NCBI GenBank assembly: GCA_964423505.1
Contig: CAYREX010000017.1
Coordinates: 1 to 64,000, forward strand
Length of the DNA stretch: 64,000 nt
Reading direction: 5' to 3'
Source of the DNA: CAYREX01 sp964423505
GTDB taxonomy: Bacteria; Fermentibacterota; Fermentibacteria; Fermentibacterales; JCC-6
Shown here: in pieces, positions 16,791 through 25,308 of the stretch
How positions within the stretch are numbered: position 1 is the stretch's first letter
Layout: each line of letters begins with the position of its first letter
The notes under the pieces: generated by a model
What the model was told of the DNA's origin: nothing
What the model saw: only the letters and a program-made list of their open reading frames with translations
The model's database searches: none
Translations under genes and position numbers: made by a program

Positions 16791-16821
16791 TTGAGAGGGG
16801 ACTGCTCCTTCCGTATATAAT
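16791..16821 (+). promoter_or_regulatory. Candidate promoter of the yicC-to-arsC operon
   Basis: TTGAGA (16791-16796) and a perfect TATAAT (16816-16821) are 19 bases apart, about 44 bases before the yicC start and in the divergent gap with rqcH. The spacer is a little long, but the -10 is ideal. Confidence 0.5.
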
Positions 16822-16864
16822 ACCTCTTGTCATCGTGGCTGCGGTCAGACCCACGGAGGGGCCC

Positions 16865-17740
16865 ATGCAATCAATGACCGGTTTCGGGAGCTCGCAGAGA
16901 AGCTCCGGAGCGCTCACCCTCCGCGCGGAGGCCCGCTCGGTGAACCACAGGTCCCTGAGCCTCTCCGTCAGGCTCCCCGACGAGCTCGCCCGTCTGGAGC
17001 CGGCCGTCTCGGCCCGCGCCCGGGAGCTCTTCTCCAGGGGCCGGGTGAGCGTGAGGGTACATGTGGAGAGGAGCGGTTCCGCCGCGGCGCGAGAGGTCGA
17101 CATGCGGGCGGTGGAGGGCTGGCTCGAGCTGATCCGCGGTCTCGGCTCGCTGGACGGAGTGGAGGGGGGGATCACCGCCGCCGAGCTGCTCAACCTGCCG
17201 GGCGTGCTGGCCGAGGAGGGCGCGCAGAGGGACGACCCCCGGCTCGCCGACTCGGTCCTGGCCTGCGCCTCGGAGGCGCTGGAGGCCCTGCACGTGGAGA
17301 GGGAGACCGAGGGGACCGGACTCCGGGAGCTGCTGCTGGGGAGCCTGACAGAGCTGGCCGGCATGCTCGGACCGGTGGCCGAGCGGACCGCAGCCTCCGT
17401 GGAGGCCAGGTTCGAGCGGGCCAGGCAGCGCGCATCGGAGCTTTCGGCAGACGCGACCCTCGACGAGGAGAGGCTGATGACGGAGCTGGCGATTCTGGCC
17501 GACAGGTCGGACGTCACCGAGGAGCTGCAGAGGATGGAGATCCACCTGGAGCGGGCCCGCGAGCTGCTCGAGACCGGCTCCGGGCCATTGGGCAGGGAGC
17601 TGGACTTCCTGCTCCAGGAGATGCACCGGGAGCTGAACACCACCGGGTCGAAGGTCGACGACGCATCTCTCTCCCACCGCGTGATAGGCATGAAGAACCT
17701 GCTGGCCTCGATGAGGGAGCAGGTGGCCAACGTTGAGTGA
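16865..17740 (+). CDS. yicC: YicC/YloC-family endoribonuclease
   Basis: A 291-residue protein that begins MQSMTGFG, the family's signature start, and has SVNHRSLSLSVRLP after it. The C-terminal DUF1732 part is clear: DEERLMTELAILADRSDVTEEL, then HLERARELLETGSGPLGRELDFLLQ split by short variable stretches, then LNTTGSK. YicC is an endoribonuclease active in RNA decay in enteric bacteria. It stands directly before guanylate kinase, the usual order in many genomes. The ATG at 16865 is preferred; the open frame extends upstream into the promoter and rqcH. The stop overlaps the next gene by eight bases. Confidence 0.92.
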   Translation: MQSMTGFGSSQRSSGALTLRAEARSVNHRSLSLSVRLPDELARLEPAVSARARELFSRGRVSVRVHVERSGSAAAREVDMRAVEGWLELIRGLGSLDGVEGGITAAELLNLPGVLAEEGAQRDDPRLADSVLACASEALEALHVERETEGTGLRELLLGSLTELAGMLGPVAERTAASVEARFERARQRASELSADATLDEERLMTELAILADRSDVTEELQRMEIHLERARELLETGSGPLGRELDFLLQEMHRELNTTGSKVDDASLSHRVIGMKNLLASMREQVANVE

Positions 17741-19055
17741 GAGCTGCGGCGCCGGGATGCTCATCGTGATATCCGGGCCCTCCGGGGCCGGCAAGACGAC
17801 CCTCGCGCACCACCTCGTGGAGGAGTTCCGGGAGGCGGTCTTCTCCGTCTCCTGCACCACCCGTCCGCCCAGGGGGACCGAGGTCCACGGCCGAGACTAC
17901 TTCTTCCTGGAGAGGGAGGAGTTCCTCGAGAGGATGCGGGGCTCGTACTTCCTGGAGCACGCCGAGGTGCACGGCCATCTCTACGGGACGTCTGGGGAGT
18001 GGGTGCATTCCCGGCTGGGCTCGGGCCGCAGCGTGGTGCTCGACATAGACGTCCAGGGCGCCCTCCAGGTGAAACGGGCGATGCCGGAGGCGGTGCTGGT
18101 CTTCGTGCTCCCGCCGGACCCGGTGCAGCTCAGGGCCAGGCTCGACTCGAGGAACACGGATGCCCCGGAGGTGATAAGGGAGCGCATGCGGGTTGCGGCG
18201 AGGGAGACGGCATGGATGGGCGCCTTCGACCACTTCCTGCTGAACGACTCCCTCTCCCGGTCGAGGACCGCCGTGGCGGCCGTCTACAGGGCGGCCGCGT
18301 CCAGCCTCGCCCTGCAGCCCTACCCGGAGGCGGCGAGGCTCCTGGAGCCGGAGCTCTTCCGGGGAAGGGATGCCTGGAGAGCAGCGAGGGCCGTGGTCGG
18401 CTCCGGGCCGACCAGGGAGATGCTGGACGACGTGAGGTTCCTGTCCAACAGGTCCAGCGGGCTCATGGGCAGGAGCCTGGGGGAGGCCCTCAGGGACGCC
18501 GGCGCGGAAGTGACCTTCGTCACCGGGCCGGCCCCGGTCCGGCCTCCGGCAAGGGTCCGGGTGGTGCGCGTCACATCGGCGGCAGGCATGCTGGAGGCGC
18601 TCTCCGAGACCTCCCGCGGAGCGGATCTGCTGGCGATGCCCGCGGCCGTCTCCGACTTCGCCCCGACCGAGCGGGCTGAGGGGAAGATGATGAGGCGCTC
18701 CACACGGGAGCTCCGCGTCGAGCTGAGGAGCACGCCGGACGTGCTGGCCGCCCTGGCCGCCTCCCGGGGGCCGGAGAGGCCCCGGCTGGTCCTCGGCTTC
18801 GCCCTCGAGGGGGGGGAGGATGCGGTGGCCGCGGCCCTCGGGAAGATGGAGACGAAGGGGCTGGACGCGATCATGCTGAACCGGATGGACGCCGACGGCT
18901 GCGGGATGGAGACCCCGGGCAACGCCGGCACCCTCCTGTTCGCGGACGGCGGGCGCACCAGGGTACCCTACGGCTCCAAGCGATACGTGGCGGAGGTCCT
19001 GGTCGCCGCCCTCGGAGACAGGCTGGGCGGGAGTGGGGGCCATGCCCACAGATGA
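17733..19055 (+). CDS. Guanylate kinase fused to phosphopantothenate-cysteine ligase (CoaB domain)
   Basis: A 440-residue two-domain protein. Residues 9-190 are guanylate kinase (GMP to GDP): P-loop GPSGAGKTT, SCTTRPPRGTEVHGRDYFF, VVLDIDVQGALQVK and IRERM. Residues 222-435 are a CoaB-type domain of coenzyme A synthesis: GSGPTREMLDDVRFLSNRSSG, the PAAVSDFAPTE loop and the VLGFALEGGE segment. No CoaC decarboxylase domain and no rpoZ gene is present between them, though gmk-rpoZ-coaBC is a common gene order. So the fusion looks like an operon collapsed into one protein. Both domains seem to retain core residues. The gene overlaps yicC and the UDG gene. Confidence 0.9.
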   Translation: MSESCGAGMLIVISGPSGAGKTTLAHHLVEEFREAVFSVSCTTRPPRGTEVHGRDYFFLEREEFLERMRGSYFLEHAEVHGHLYGTSGEWVHSRLGSGRSVVLDIDVQGALQVKRAMPEAVLVFVLPPDPVQLRARLDSRNTDAPEVIRERMRVAARETAWMGAFDHFLLNDSLSRSRTAVAAVYRAAASSLALQPYPEAARLLEPELFRGRDAWRAARAVVGSGPTREMLDDVRFLSNRSSGLMGRSLGEALRDAGAEVTFVTGPAPVRPPARVRVVRVTSAAGMLEALSETSRGADLLAMPAAVSDFAPTERAEGKMMRRSTRELRVELRSTPDVLAALAASRGPERPRLVLGFALEGGEDAVAAALGKMETKGLDAIMLNRMDADGCGMETPGNAGTLLFADGGRTRVPYGSKRYVAEVLVAALGDRLGGSGGHAHR

Positions 19056-19779
19056 GCGCTCCGGCCTCGAGGATCCCCTGTGGGGGGCGGTGGCCTCCTT
19101 CGGCATCGAGGAGGTCTTCGCGGAGCCCGAGTGGGTGGCGGCCCTGGGGGGGCGCCGGGATGACGGGAGCGGGGACATGGGCGATACGGAGAAGCGGATG
19201 GATGCTCTGAGGACCCGGCTGGGAGACTGCGAGGCCTGCAGGCTCTCGGAGGGGCGGGGACACCTCGTCTTCGGCGAGGGGAACCCGTCGGCGGGCATAG
19301 TGCTGGTCGGGGAGGCCCCCGGGGCCAGGGAGGACGAGACCGGGAGACCGTTCGTCGGTAGGGCCGGGCAGCTCCTCGACAGGATACTTGCGGCGATCGA
19401 CCTGGACAGGGAGAGCGTCTACATAACCAACATCGTGAAGTGCAGGCCCCCGGGGAACAGGACCCCGTCCGGTGACGAGGTGGCCGCCTGCCGGTGGGTC
19501 CTCGAGGAGCAGGTGGGGATAATGGAGCCCGGGGTCATAGTCACGCTGGGCGCACCGGCCAGCAGGACCCTGACCGGAAGCAGCGAGGGCATAGGCAGCC
19601 TGCGCGGGGCGGTGCAGACCTATGTCGGCGCCGATATCCCGGTCGTCCCCACGTACCACCCTGCGGCCCTTCTCAGGAACCCCTCCCTCAAGAGACCGGT
19701 ATGGGAGGACATGAAGAGGCTGCGGGAGATGCTCGATGCGCTCGGCCTGCCGCGGAGGCGGGGGGGAGGACGGAGTTGA
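19042..19779 (+). CDS. Family 4 uracil-DNA glycosylase (4Fe-4S)
   Basis: A 245-residue DNA repair enzyme that removes uracil from DNA. After a variable N-terminus of about 60 residues come the iron-sulphur cysteines in CEAC, the catalytic motif VLVGEAPGAREDETGRPFVG, NIVKCRPPGNRTP with a further cysteine, the CRWVLEEQ cysteine, and the closing motif TYHPAALLRNP. These are the family 4 (UDGa) landmarks, which distinguish it from Ung. The start is ATG at 19042; a GTG at 19033 is possible. The stop overlaps the dnaB start codon as TTGA. The N-terminal extension, probably disordered, is longer than in minimal enzymes. Confidence 0.9.
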   Translation: MPTDERSGLEDPLWGAVASFGIEEVFAEPEWVAALGGRRDDGSGDMGDTEKRMDALRTRLGDCEACRLSEGRGHLVFGEGNPSAGIVLVGEAPGAREDETGRPFVGRAGQLLDRILAAIDLDRESVYITNIVKCRPPGNRTPSGDEVAACRWVLEEQVGIMEPGVIVTLGAPASRTLTGSSEGIGSLRGAVQTYVGADIPVVPTYHPAALLRNPSLKRPVWEDMKRLREMLDALGLPRRRGGGRS

Positions 19780-21143
19780 CCGAAGAGCCGGTCCGCGGGA
19801 GGCAGGCGCCGCACAGCCTCGAAGCCGAGAGGAGCGTGATCGGCGCCATGCTTCTCGACCGGGACCTCTCCTACGAGGCGCTGGAGAACCTGGGTGCGGA
19901 CGATTTCTACGACCGGAGGAACCAGACGGTCTTCCGCGTCTGCGCCGAGCTCGAGCGCAAGGGCAGGGTGCTCGACCTGGTAACCGTCAGCGAGGACCTC
20001 AAGCGGACCGGCCAGCTGGAGGGAGCAGGCGGGCTGGATTACCTGGCCTCCCTCACCGACGACATACCGGTGCTCTCCAACGTCTCTCACCACATTCAGA
20101 TTATCAAGGACTGCTCCCTGCTCCGGAAGCTGGTGAAGGTATCCCAGGAGAACATACAGGAGGTCTTCGACGGCGCCGACGAGCCCCGGTCCATACTGGA
20201 CAGGGCGGAGAAGCGGATAATGGAGGTGGGCGAGGAGGTCCTGAAGGGCGAGCTGGTGCACATTGCCAGGCTCCTCGGGGCCGGCATAGACTCGCTGGAG
20301 ACCCTCAAGAACGCCAAGGACTCACTCACCGGTCTCCCCAGCGGGTTCCCCGAGCTGGACAGGCTCACTACCGGCTTCCATGGGGGAGAGCTCATCATCC
20401 TGGCCGCCAGGCCCGGGATAGGCAAGACGAGCATGGCTCTGAACATCTGCACCCACGTCGCCCAGGAGACGGATGCGATAATCGCCCTCTTCAGCCTGGA
20501 GATGTCGTCCAGGCGTCTCTCGGAGCGGATGATCTGCTCCCAGGCCGACGTCGGCCTCAAGGCGCTGAGGCAGGCCATGGGTCAGGAGGCCTTCTTCAAG
20601 CTCCAGGAGGCCGCCGACACCCTTCACAGGATGAACATCTACATAGACGATACCGCCAGCCTGAGCGCCATGGAGGTCAGGGCCAAGGCAAGGGGGCTGA
20701 AGCGGAGGGAGGGTCTGGACCTCGTGGTGGTCGACTACCTGCAGCTCATGCGCTCGGAGGTCAGGGCCGAGAACCGACAGCAGGAGATAGCCTCCATCTC
20801 CGGAAGCCTGAAGGCGCTGGCGAAGGAGCTCGACGTACCGGTCATAGCCCTCTCCCAGCTCAGCAGGCTGGCCGACAGGAGGGCGGGACCGCCCATGCTG
20901 AGCGACCTCCGGGAGAGCGGCGCCATCGAGCAGGACGCCGACCTTGTCCTCTTCCTCAGCAAGAACCGGGACAACGAGGCGATGATGGACGAGCCGGACG
21001 ACTTCGACCTCTTCGAGCAGGAGGTCACGCTCAAGATAGGCAAGCAGAGGAACGGACCCATCGGTGACATACAGCTCGTCTTCAACGGCGCCACCACCCG
21101 GTTCATGCCCGCGTTGGCCGATGGGCTGGACAGGCGGCCGTGA
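19776..21143 (+). CDS. dnaB: Replicative DNA helicase DnaB
   Basis: A 455-residue hexameric helicase that unwinds the replication fork. The N-terminal domain starts PHSLEAERSVIGAMLLD. The RecA-type motor has TGLPSGFPELDRLTTGFHGGE cut by the standard linker, Walker A ARPGIGKTS, the Walker B LVVVDYLQLM and LSQLSRLADRR, then LRESGAIEQDAD. No intein interrupts it. The TTG at 19776 is the start, overlapping the UDG stop; homology begins about 15 residues later. Both neighbours (UDG and radA) are DNA-maintenance genes, and the stop overlaps radA. Confidence 0.95.
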   Translation: MTEEPVRGRQAPHSLEAERSVIGAMLLDRDLSYEALENLGADDFYDRRNQTVFRVCAELERKGRVLDLVTVSEDLKRTGQLEGAGGLDYLASLTDDIPVLSNVSHHIQIIKDCSLLRKLVKVSQENIQEVFDGADEPRSILDRAEKRIMEVGEEVLKGELVHIARLLGAGIDSLETLKNAKDSLTGLPSGFPELDRLTTGFHGGELIILAARPGIGKTSMALNICTHVAQETDAIIALFSLEMSSRRLSERMICSQADVGLKALRQAMGQEAFFKLQEAADTLHRMNIYIDDTASLSAMEVRAKARGLKRREGLDLVVVDYLQLMRSEVRAENRQQEIASISGSLKALAKELDVPVIALSQLSRLADRRAGPPMLSDLRESGAIEQDADLVLFLSKNRDNEAMMDEPDDFDLFEQEVTLKIGKQRNGPIGDIQLVFNGATTRFMPALADGLDRRP

Positions 21144-22537
21144 GTCCGAGGAGGAGGACGCGCTTCGTCTGCTCGGAGTGCGGCGGGACAGCGCCGGCCT
21201 GGTCCGGCAGATGTCCCCACTGCTCCAGCTGGAACAGCCTCGTCGAGGAGACGGTCGCCCCGGCCCCAGCGGGAAGCTCGCGGCGAGTCTGCCGGGATGG
21301 CCGTCCGTCCGCCCCGGTCCCCCTCCCGAGCGTGGAGGACGAGGAGGGTCAGAGGGTACTGACCGGGATAGAGGAGCTGGACAGGGTCCTGGGCGGCGGC
21401 GTGCTGCGCGGCTCGGTCAACCTGGTCGGAGGGGAGCCGGGGATAGGCAAGAGCACCCTCATGATACAGCTGGCCGGGCGCCTGGCCTCCACGGGGGAGC
21501 GGGTCCTCTACGCCTCGGGGGAGGAGTCACCCTCACAGGTCGCGGGCAGGGCAGCCAGGTGCGGCTCAGTGGACCCGGCGGTCTCCATCCTGGCAGCCAC
21601 CGCACTGGACGACGTGGCACGGCAGCTGGAGGAGGGGGACTGGAGCTTCCTGGTGGTCGACTCGATACAGACCCTGTTCGACCCCGACCTCGCGAGCGCG
21701 CCGGGCTCGGTCTCCCAGGTCCGGCACTGCGCCGGGGAGCTGGTCAGGTTGTGCAAGGGCTCGGGGACGACTGTGATGATAGTGGGTCACGTCACGAAGA
21801 CCGGGGCCCTGGCCGGCCCGAAGGTCCTGGAGCACATGGTGGACGCCGTCATCTACTTCGAGGGTTCGGGCGACCGCTCCTTCAGGCTTCTCCGGGCGGC
21901 CAAGAACAGGTTCGGCTCCACCAACGAGCTCGGGGTGTTCGAGATGACTTCCGCCGGGCTGGAGGGCGTCCGGGACGCCTCGGCCTACTTCCTCGGCGAC
22001 GGGAACCTGGACAGGCCGGGCACGGCCGTGACTGCCGTCATGGAGGGGACCAGGCCCTTCCTGGTGGAGGTGCAGGCGCTGACGAGCCCCACGAGGTACG
22101 GATACCCCCAGAGGAGCGTGAACGGGATGGACTCCAGGCGGCTGCCAATGCTGCTGGCCGTGCTGGAGAAGAGGTGCGGGATGGACCTGGGCTCCCAGGA
22201 CGTCTACGTCAATGTAGCCGGGGGCGTCACCCTGGTGGACCCCGGGGCCGACCTGGGCGTCTGCCTGGCGGTCGCCTCCAGCAGGATGGACAGGCCCCTC
22301 GCCAGGGGCACGGCGGTGAGCGGGGAGGTGGGCCTCGGCGGCGAGCTCAGGCCGGTCCCCCGCTTCCGCACGAGGATGAGGGAGGCCGTCGCCCTGGGTT
22401 TCGGGGCGCTGGCCGGCGCACAACAGGATGCCGAGGCGGCAGGTGAGCCTGCGAAGGGCTTCCGGACATTGTCCGATTCGATAGGGGAGCTCCTTGTCGC
22501 AGGCGAGAGCGAGGAGAACGGAGGAAGATGGCTGTGA
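21140..22537 (+). CDS. radA: DNA repair protein RadA (Sms)
   Basis: A 465-residue branch-migration ATPase involved in homologous recombination. The order is complete: N-terminal zinc finger (CSECGG and CPHCSSW), a RecA-like core with Walker A GGEPGIGKST, the RadA-specific KNRFGSTNELGVFEM motif, and a C-terminal Lon-protease-like domain with VNVAGGVTLVDPGADLGVC. The start is a GTG at 21140 that overlaps the dnaB stop as GTGA. The stop overlaps the PIN-TRAM gene by ten bases. Confidence 0.95.
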   Translation: MSPRRRTRFVCSECGGTAPAWSGRCPHCSSWNSLVEETVAPAPAGSSRRVCRDGRPSAPVPLPSVEDEEGQRVLTGIEELDRVLGGGVLRGSVNLVGGEPGIGKSTLMIQLAGRLASTGERVLYASGEESPSQVAGRAARCGSVDPAVSILAATALDDVARQLEEGDWSFLVVDSIQTLFDPDLASAPGSVSQVRHCAGELVRLCKGSGTTVMIVGHVTKTGALAGPKVLEHMVDAVIYFEGSGDRSFRLLRAAKNRFGSTNELGVFEMTSAGLEGVRDASAYFLGDGNLDRPGTAVTAVMEGTRPFLVEVQALTSPTRYGYPQRSVNGMDSRRLPMLLAVLEKRCGMDLGSQDVYVNVAGGVTLVDPGADLGVCLAVASSRMDRPLARGTAVSGEVGLGGELRPVPRFRTRMREAVALGFGALAGAQQDAEAAGEPAKGFRTLSDSIGELLVAGESEENGGRWL

Positions 22538-23541
22538 AGATGAAGGGCTGGGAGGTCAGGCTGCTTTTCGTGGTGACCCTCGGCCTGCTGGGCACGTTCG
22601 CATTCGACGAGCTCTCGCCCCTCTACGGGCTGGTCGGGCTCGGTATAGGCGTGCTGGCCGTTGGTGCGGAGCTGCTCTTCGTGAAGCTGCCCGCCGACCA
22701 GATACTCTGCGTGGTTGCGGGAGGATTCGTGGGGGTCCTGAGCGGGCTCCTGGTGATGGCCGCCCTCAGGATAGGCGGACTCAGGCTGAACGAGGAGGGG
22801 GTGGACCCACTGGTCCTCGTCCCCCTCGCGCTTGCTTACGTGTTCGCTCACGTGGCGGTCACCAAGGCCAGACGGATGGGCATCGCCACCGGGAAGCCGG
22901 AGACCGTCGAGAGGCCGGACGCCCCGGCCCTGCTCGACATCACCGCGGTGGTCGACGGCAGGGTGGCCGACATGACGGTGGCCGGCCTTCTGGCGGGGCC
23001 TTTCGTCCTGCCGGAGAGCGTGAGGGAGCGACTCAGGGAGATGGAGGGGGCCAGGGACCCTGTAGAGCGGGGCCGCGCCCGTCGCGGGGAGGAGACCCTC
23101 AAGCGGCTCGAGGAGGCCGTGGGCAAGTCCGGTGGCCTCGAGACCAGGGACTTCGGGAAGCCCGGCAAGGAGAAGGGGAGGATGCTGGAGTACCTCCGGA
23201 AGGAGGGCAGCAAGCTGATCAGCGCCGACCCGGACCTGCTGGAGAGCGCCGTCCGCGAGAGCATACGGTTCATCGACCTGAGGGAGGTCGGTCCGGCCAC
23301 GAGACCGGTGGTGCTCCCCGGGGAGACCCTCAGCCTGAAGCTCGTCCGCAGGGGAAGGAACAAGGGCCAGGCGGTGGGCTTCATTGACGACGGCACGATG
23401 GTGGTCGTCGAGGAGGCTGACCAGCACATCGGCAAGACCGTGGACGTACTCACCCATACCACGTTCCGGGCGTCCGGGGGCACCATGGCCTTCGGGAAGC
23501 TGATCGAGGAGGGAGATGACGCCGGGGCGCCGGGGAGCTAG
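22528..23541 (+). CDS. PIN-TRAM domain membrane protein (YacL-like)
   Basis: A 337-residue protein with about four N-terminal transmembrane helices (residues 8-110), a PIN-type nuclease domain starting PALLDITAVVDGRVAD near 133, and a TRAM domain from about 260 (RPVVLPGETLSLKLVRRG, then KGQAVGFIDDGTMVVVE). This is the arrangement of Bacillus YacL, often encoded beside radA and ispD as here. PIN domains usually cut RNA and TRAM binds RNA; the true substrate is unknown. The first PIN aspartate is present. A charged insertion at about 175-215 is longer than I would expect. Confidence 0.88.
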   Translation: MAVKMKGWEVRLLFVVTLGLLGTFAFDELSPLYGLVGLGIGVLAVGAELLFVKLPADQILCVVAGGFVGVLSGLLVMAALRIGGLRLNEEGVDPLVLVPLALAYVFAHVAVTKARRMGIATGKPETVERPDAPALLDITAVVDGRVADMTVAGLLAGPFVLPESVRERLREMEGARDPVERGRARRGEETLKRLEEAVGKSGGLETRDFGKPGKEKGRMLEYLRKEGSKLISADPDLLESAVRESIRFIDLREVGPATRPVVLPGETLSLKLVRRGRNKGQAVGFIDDGTMVVVEEADQHIGKTVDVLTHTTFRASGGTMAFGKLIEEGDDAGAPGS

Positions 23542-24691
23542 GCACCACCCGTCCGCTTCGTGGGGGGCGGTGGTTGTCGCAGCCGGCGCCGGCAGGCGGT
23601 TCGGCGGAGGAGCACCCAAGCAGCTGGCTCCCCTCCGGGGCAGGAGGGTCCTGGACTGGTCGATGGAGTCCCTTCGGGCAGTCGGCCTCCTCGGGCGGGC
23701 CGTGGTGGTCCTGCCGGCCGGGGGGCTGCCCGGATGGTCCGTGCCAACTGCAGTCAGGACGGTTCCCGGCGGCGAGGCCCGCAGGGACTCGGTGATGAGC
23801 GGCCTCGAAGCGCTCCCGGGATGCACCCACGCCCTCGTACACGACGCGGCGAGGCCTCTGGCGGGACCCCGGCTCTTCCGAAGGGTGATGGAGGCGGCGG
23901 AGAGGTCCGGCGGGGCCGTTCCCGTCCTGCCGGTCCCGGACACGGTCAAGAGGCTTCACCCGGACGGCACGGTCGAGGCCACGTTGGACAGGAGCCTGCT
24001 CGGCCTCAGCCAGACGCCCCAGGGCTTCAGGCTCGACCTGCTCATCCCGGCGCTGGAGGCTCATCCGGAGGTGACCGACGAGTGCCAGGCCATGGAGCTG
24101 GCCGGCCACAGGGTGGAGACGGTGCGGGGAGAGACGTCCGCCATGAAGCTCACCTGGCCCGACGACCTGCGACGGCTCGAAGCCGTCTCCGGTGGAGCAT
24201 TCACCAGCCGCGTGGGTAACGGTCTCGACTTCCATCCCTTCGCCGAAGGCAGGCCGCTGGTGCTCGGCGGGCTGCGGCTGGCGGAGGAGGGCGGGCTCCT
24301 AGGGCACTCCGACGGCGACGTGATGCTCCATGCGGTGGCCGACGCCCTCCTCTCCGCCTCCCGCTCCGGCGACATCGGAGCGCTCTTCCCCCCCGGCGAT
24401 CCCCGCTTCGATGGCGCCGACAGCGCCCTTCTGCTCGGCGAGGTAGCCGGGAGGGTGGCCCGGGAGGGCTGGAGCCTGGCCCAGCTGGACGTCACCCTGA
24501 TAGGGGAGAGACCCCGGGTGGGCGCCATCAGGGAGGAGCTGGTCGGCTCCCTGGCGGAGCTGCTCGGCGTTCCGGACGAGAGGGTCTGGGTCAAGGGCAC
24601 CACGACCAACTCGCTCGGAGCACTGGGCAGGGGCGAGGGTCTGGGCTGTCTCGCCATGGCGGTGCTGGAGCGCCGGGAAGCCCGGGACTGA
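23516..24691 (+). CDS. ispDF: Bifunctional MEP-pathway enzyme IspD-IspF
   Basis: A 391-residue fusion of two enzymes of non-mevalonate isoprenoid synthesis. Residues 17-235 are IspD (2-C-methyl-D-erythritol 4-phosphate cytidylyltransferase): AVVVAAGAGRRFGGGAPKQ, ALVHDAARPL, and SQTPQGFR. Residues 236-391 are IspF (2,4-cyclodiphosphate synthase): GNGLDFHPF with the zinc-binding Asp and His, LLGHSDGDVMLHAVADALL, the DIGALFPP loop, and KGTTTNSLGALGRGEG. Usual GHG is GNG here, next to, not at, the metal ligands. IspDF fusions are known in several phyla even though the enzymes are not sequential. The 26-base overlap with the PIN-TRAM gene is among the longest in the run. Confidence 0.94.
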   Translation: MTPGRRGARHHPSASWGAVVVAAGAGRRFGGGAPKQLAPLRGRRVLDWSMESLRAVGLLGRAVVVLPAGGLPGWSVPTAVRTVPGGEARRDSVMSGLEALPGCTHALVHDAARPLAGPRLFRRVMEAAERSGGAVPVLPVPDTVKRLHPDGTVEATLDRSLLGLSQTPQGFRLDLLIPALEAHPEVTDECQAMELAGHRVETVRGETSAMKLTWPDDLRRLEAVSGGAFTSRVGNGLDFHPFAEGRPLVLGGLRLAEEGGLLGHSDGDVMLHAVADALLSASRSGDIGALFPPGDPRFDGADSALLLGEVAGRVAREGWSLAQLDVTLIGERPRVGAIREELVGSLAELLGVPDERVWVKGTTTNSLGALGRGEGLGCLAMAVLERREARD

Positions 24692-24693
24692 AG

Positions 24694-25308
24694 TTGCTCG
24701 AGAGTCTGCTCGACTACCTCGTGCGGAACCCGCCGGGAGAGTGGATGGGCCCGCTCCTGATGCTGGTAGCCTTCGTGGAGACGCTCTTTCCACCGCTCCC
24801 CGGCGACGTGCTCTTCGTGGTTCTCTCCGGATGGTCCGTCTCGGGGGGCGGCAGCCCCGTGGCCGCAGCGGCGTGGGGCACCGCCGGCTGCCTGGTCTCG
24901 AGTTTCCTCCTCTTCCTCCTGGGGCGCTCGCCGGTAAGGCGGCTGGTGGAGCCCTGGCTCATGCGGAGGGTCCGCCAGGGCCGTTACGACAGGGCGAGGG
25001 AGCTCCTTCGGAGGAGGGGGCCGCTGATACTGGTCGCCAGTCGCTTCCTTCCCGGCATAAGGTCGCTGCTCGTCGTGCTCGCCGGCATGTCCGGGATGAG
25101 GCTGTCCCGCGCGGCGCCGGCGGTGACGCTCAGCGCCACCGCATGGTACGCCCTCATGGCGGCCGGCGGGAGCGTGGTCGGCCGGTCGCTGCCGGCCGCC
25201 CGAGGCCTGATGCGCCGTTTCGAGCTCTGGGTATGGGCGGCGATACTCGTCTCGGCCGTGATAGCGCTCCTCTTCCACCTGCGCGGGAGGGAGAGCCGGT
25301 GCCGATGA
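24694..25308 (+). CDS. DedA-family membrane protein
   Basis: A 204-residue inner-membrane protein with four or five helices. It has both family signatures: ETLFPPLPGDVLF near residue 28 and SRFLPGIRSLLVVLAGMSGM near 115. DedA proteins include undecaprenyl-phosphate recycling flippases, so a lipid-carrier role is plausible. The start is a TTG at 24694, two bases after the ispDF stop, so translation is probably coupled. Its position after the isoprenoid gene ispDF fits undecaprenyl metabolism, but that is inference. Confidence 0.88.
   Translation: MLESLLDYLVRNPPGEWMGPLLMLVAFVETLFPPLPGDVLFVVLSGWSVSGGGSPVAAAAWGTAGCLVSSFLLFLLGRSPVRRLVEPWLMRRVRQGRYDRARELLRRRGPLILVASRFLPGIRSLLVVLAGMSGMRLSRAAPAVTLSATAWYALMAAGGSVVGRSLPAARGLMRRFELWVWAAILVSAVIALLFHLRGRESRCR

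Noticed and set aside
17514..19298. 594-codon minus-strand frame opposite the gmk-coaB fusion
   Set aside because: Shadow frame; composition and lack of motifs.
22204..23949. 581-codon minus-strand frame opposite radA, PIN-TRAM and ispDF
   Set aside because: Shadow frame across three coupled genes.
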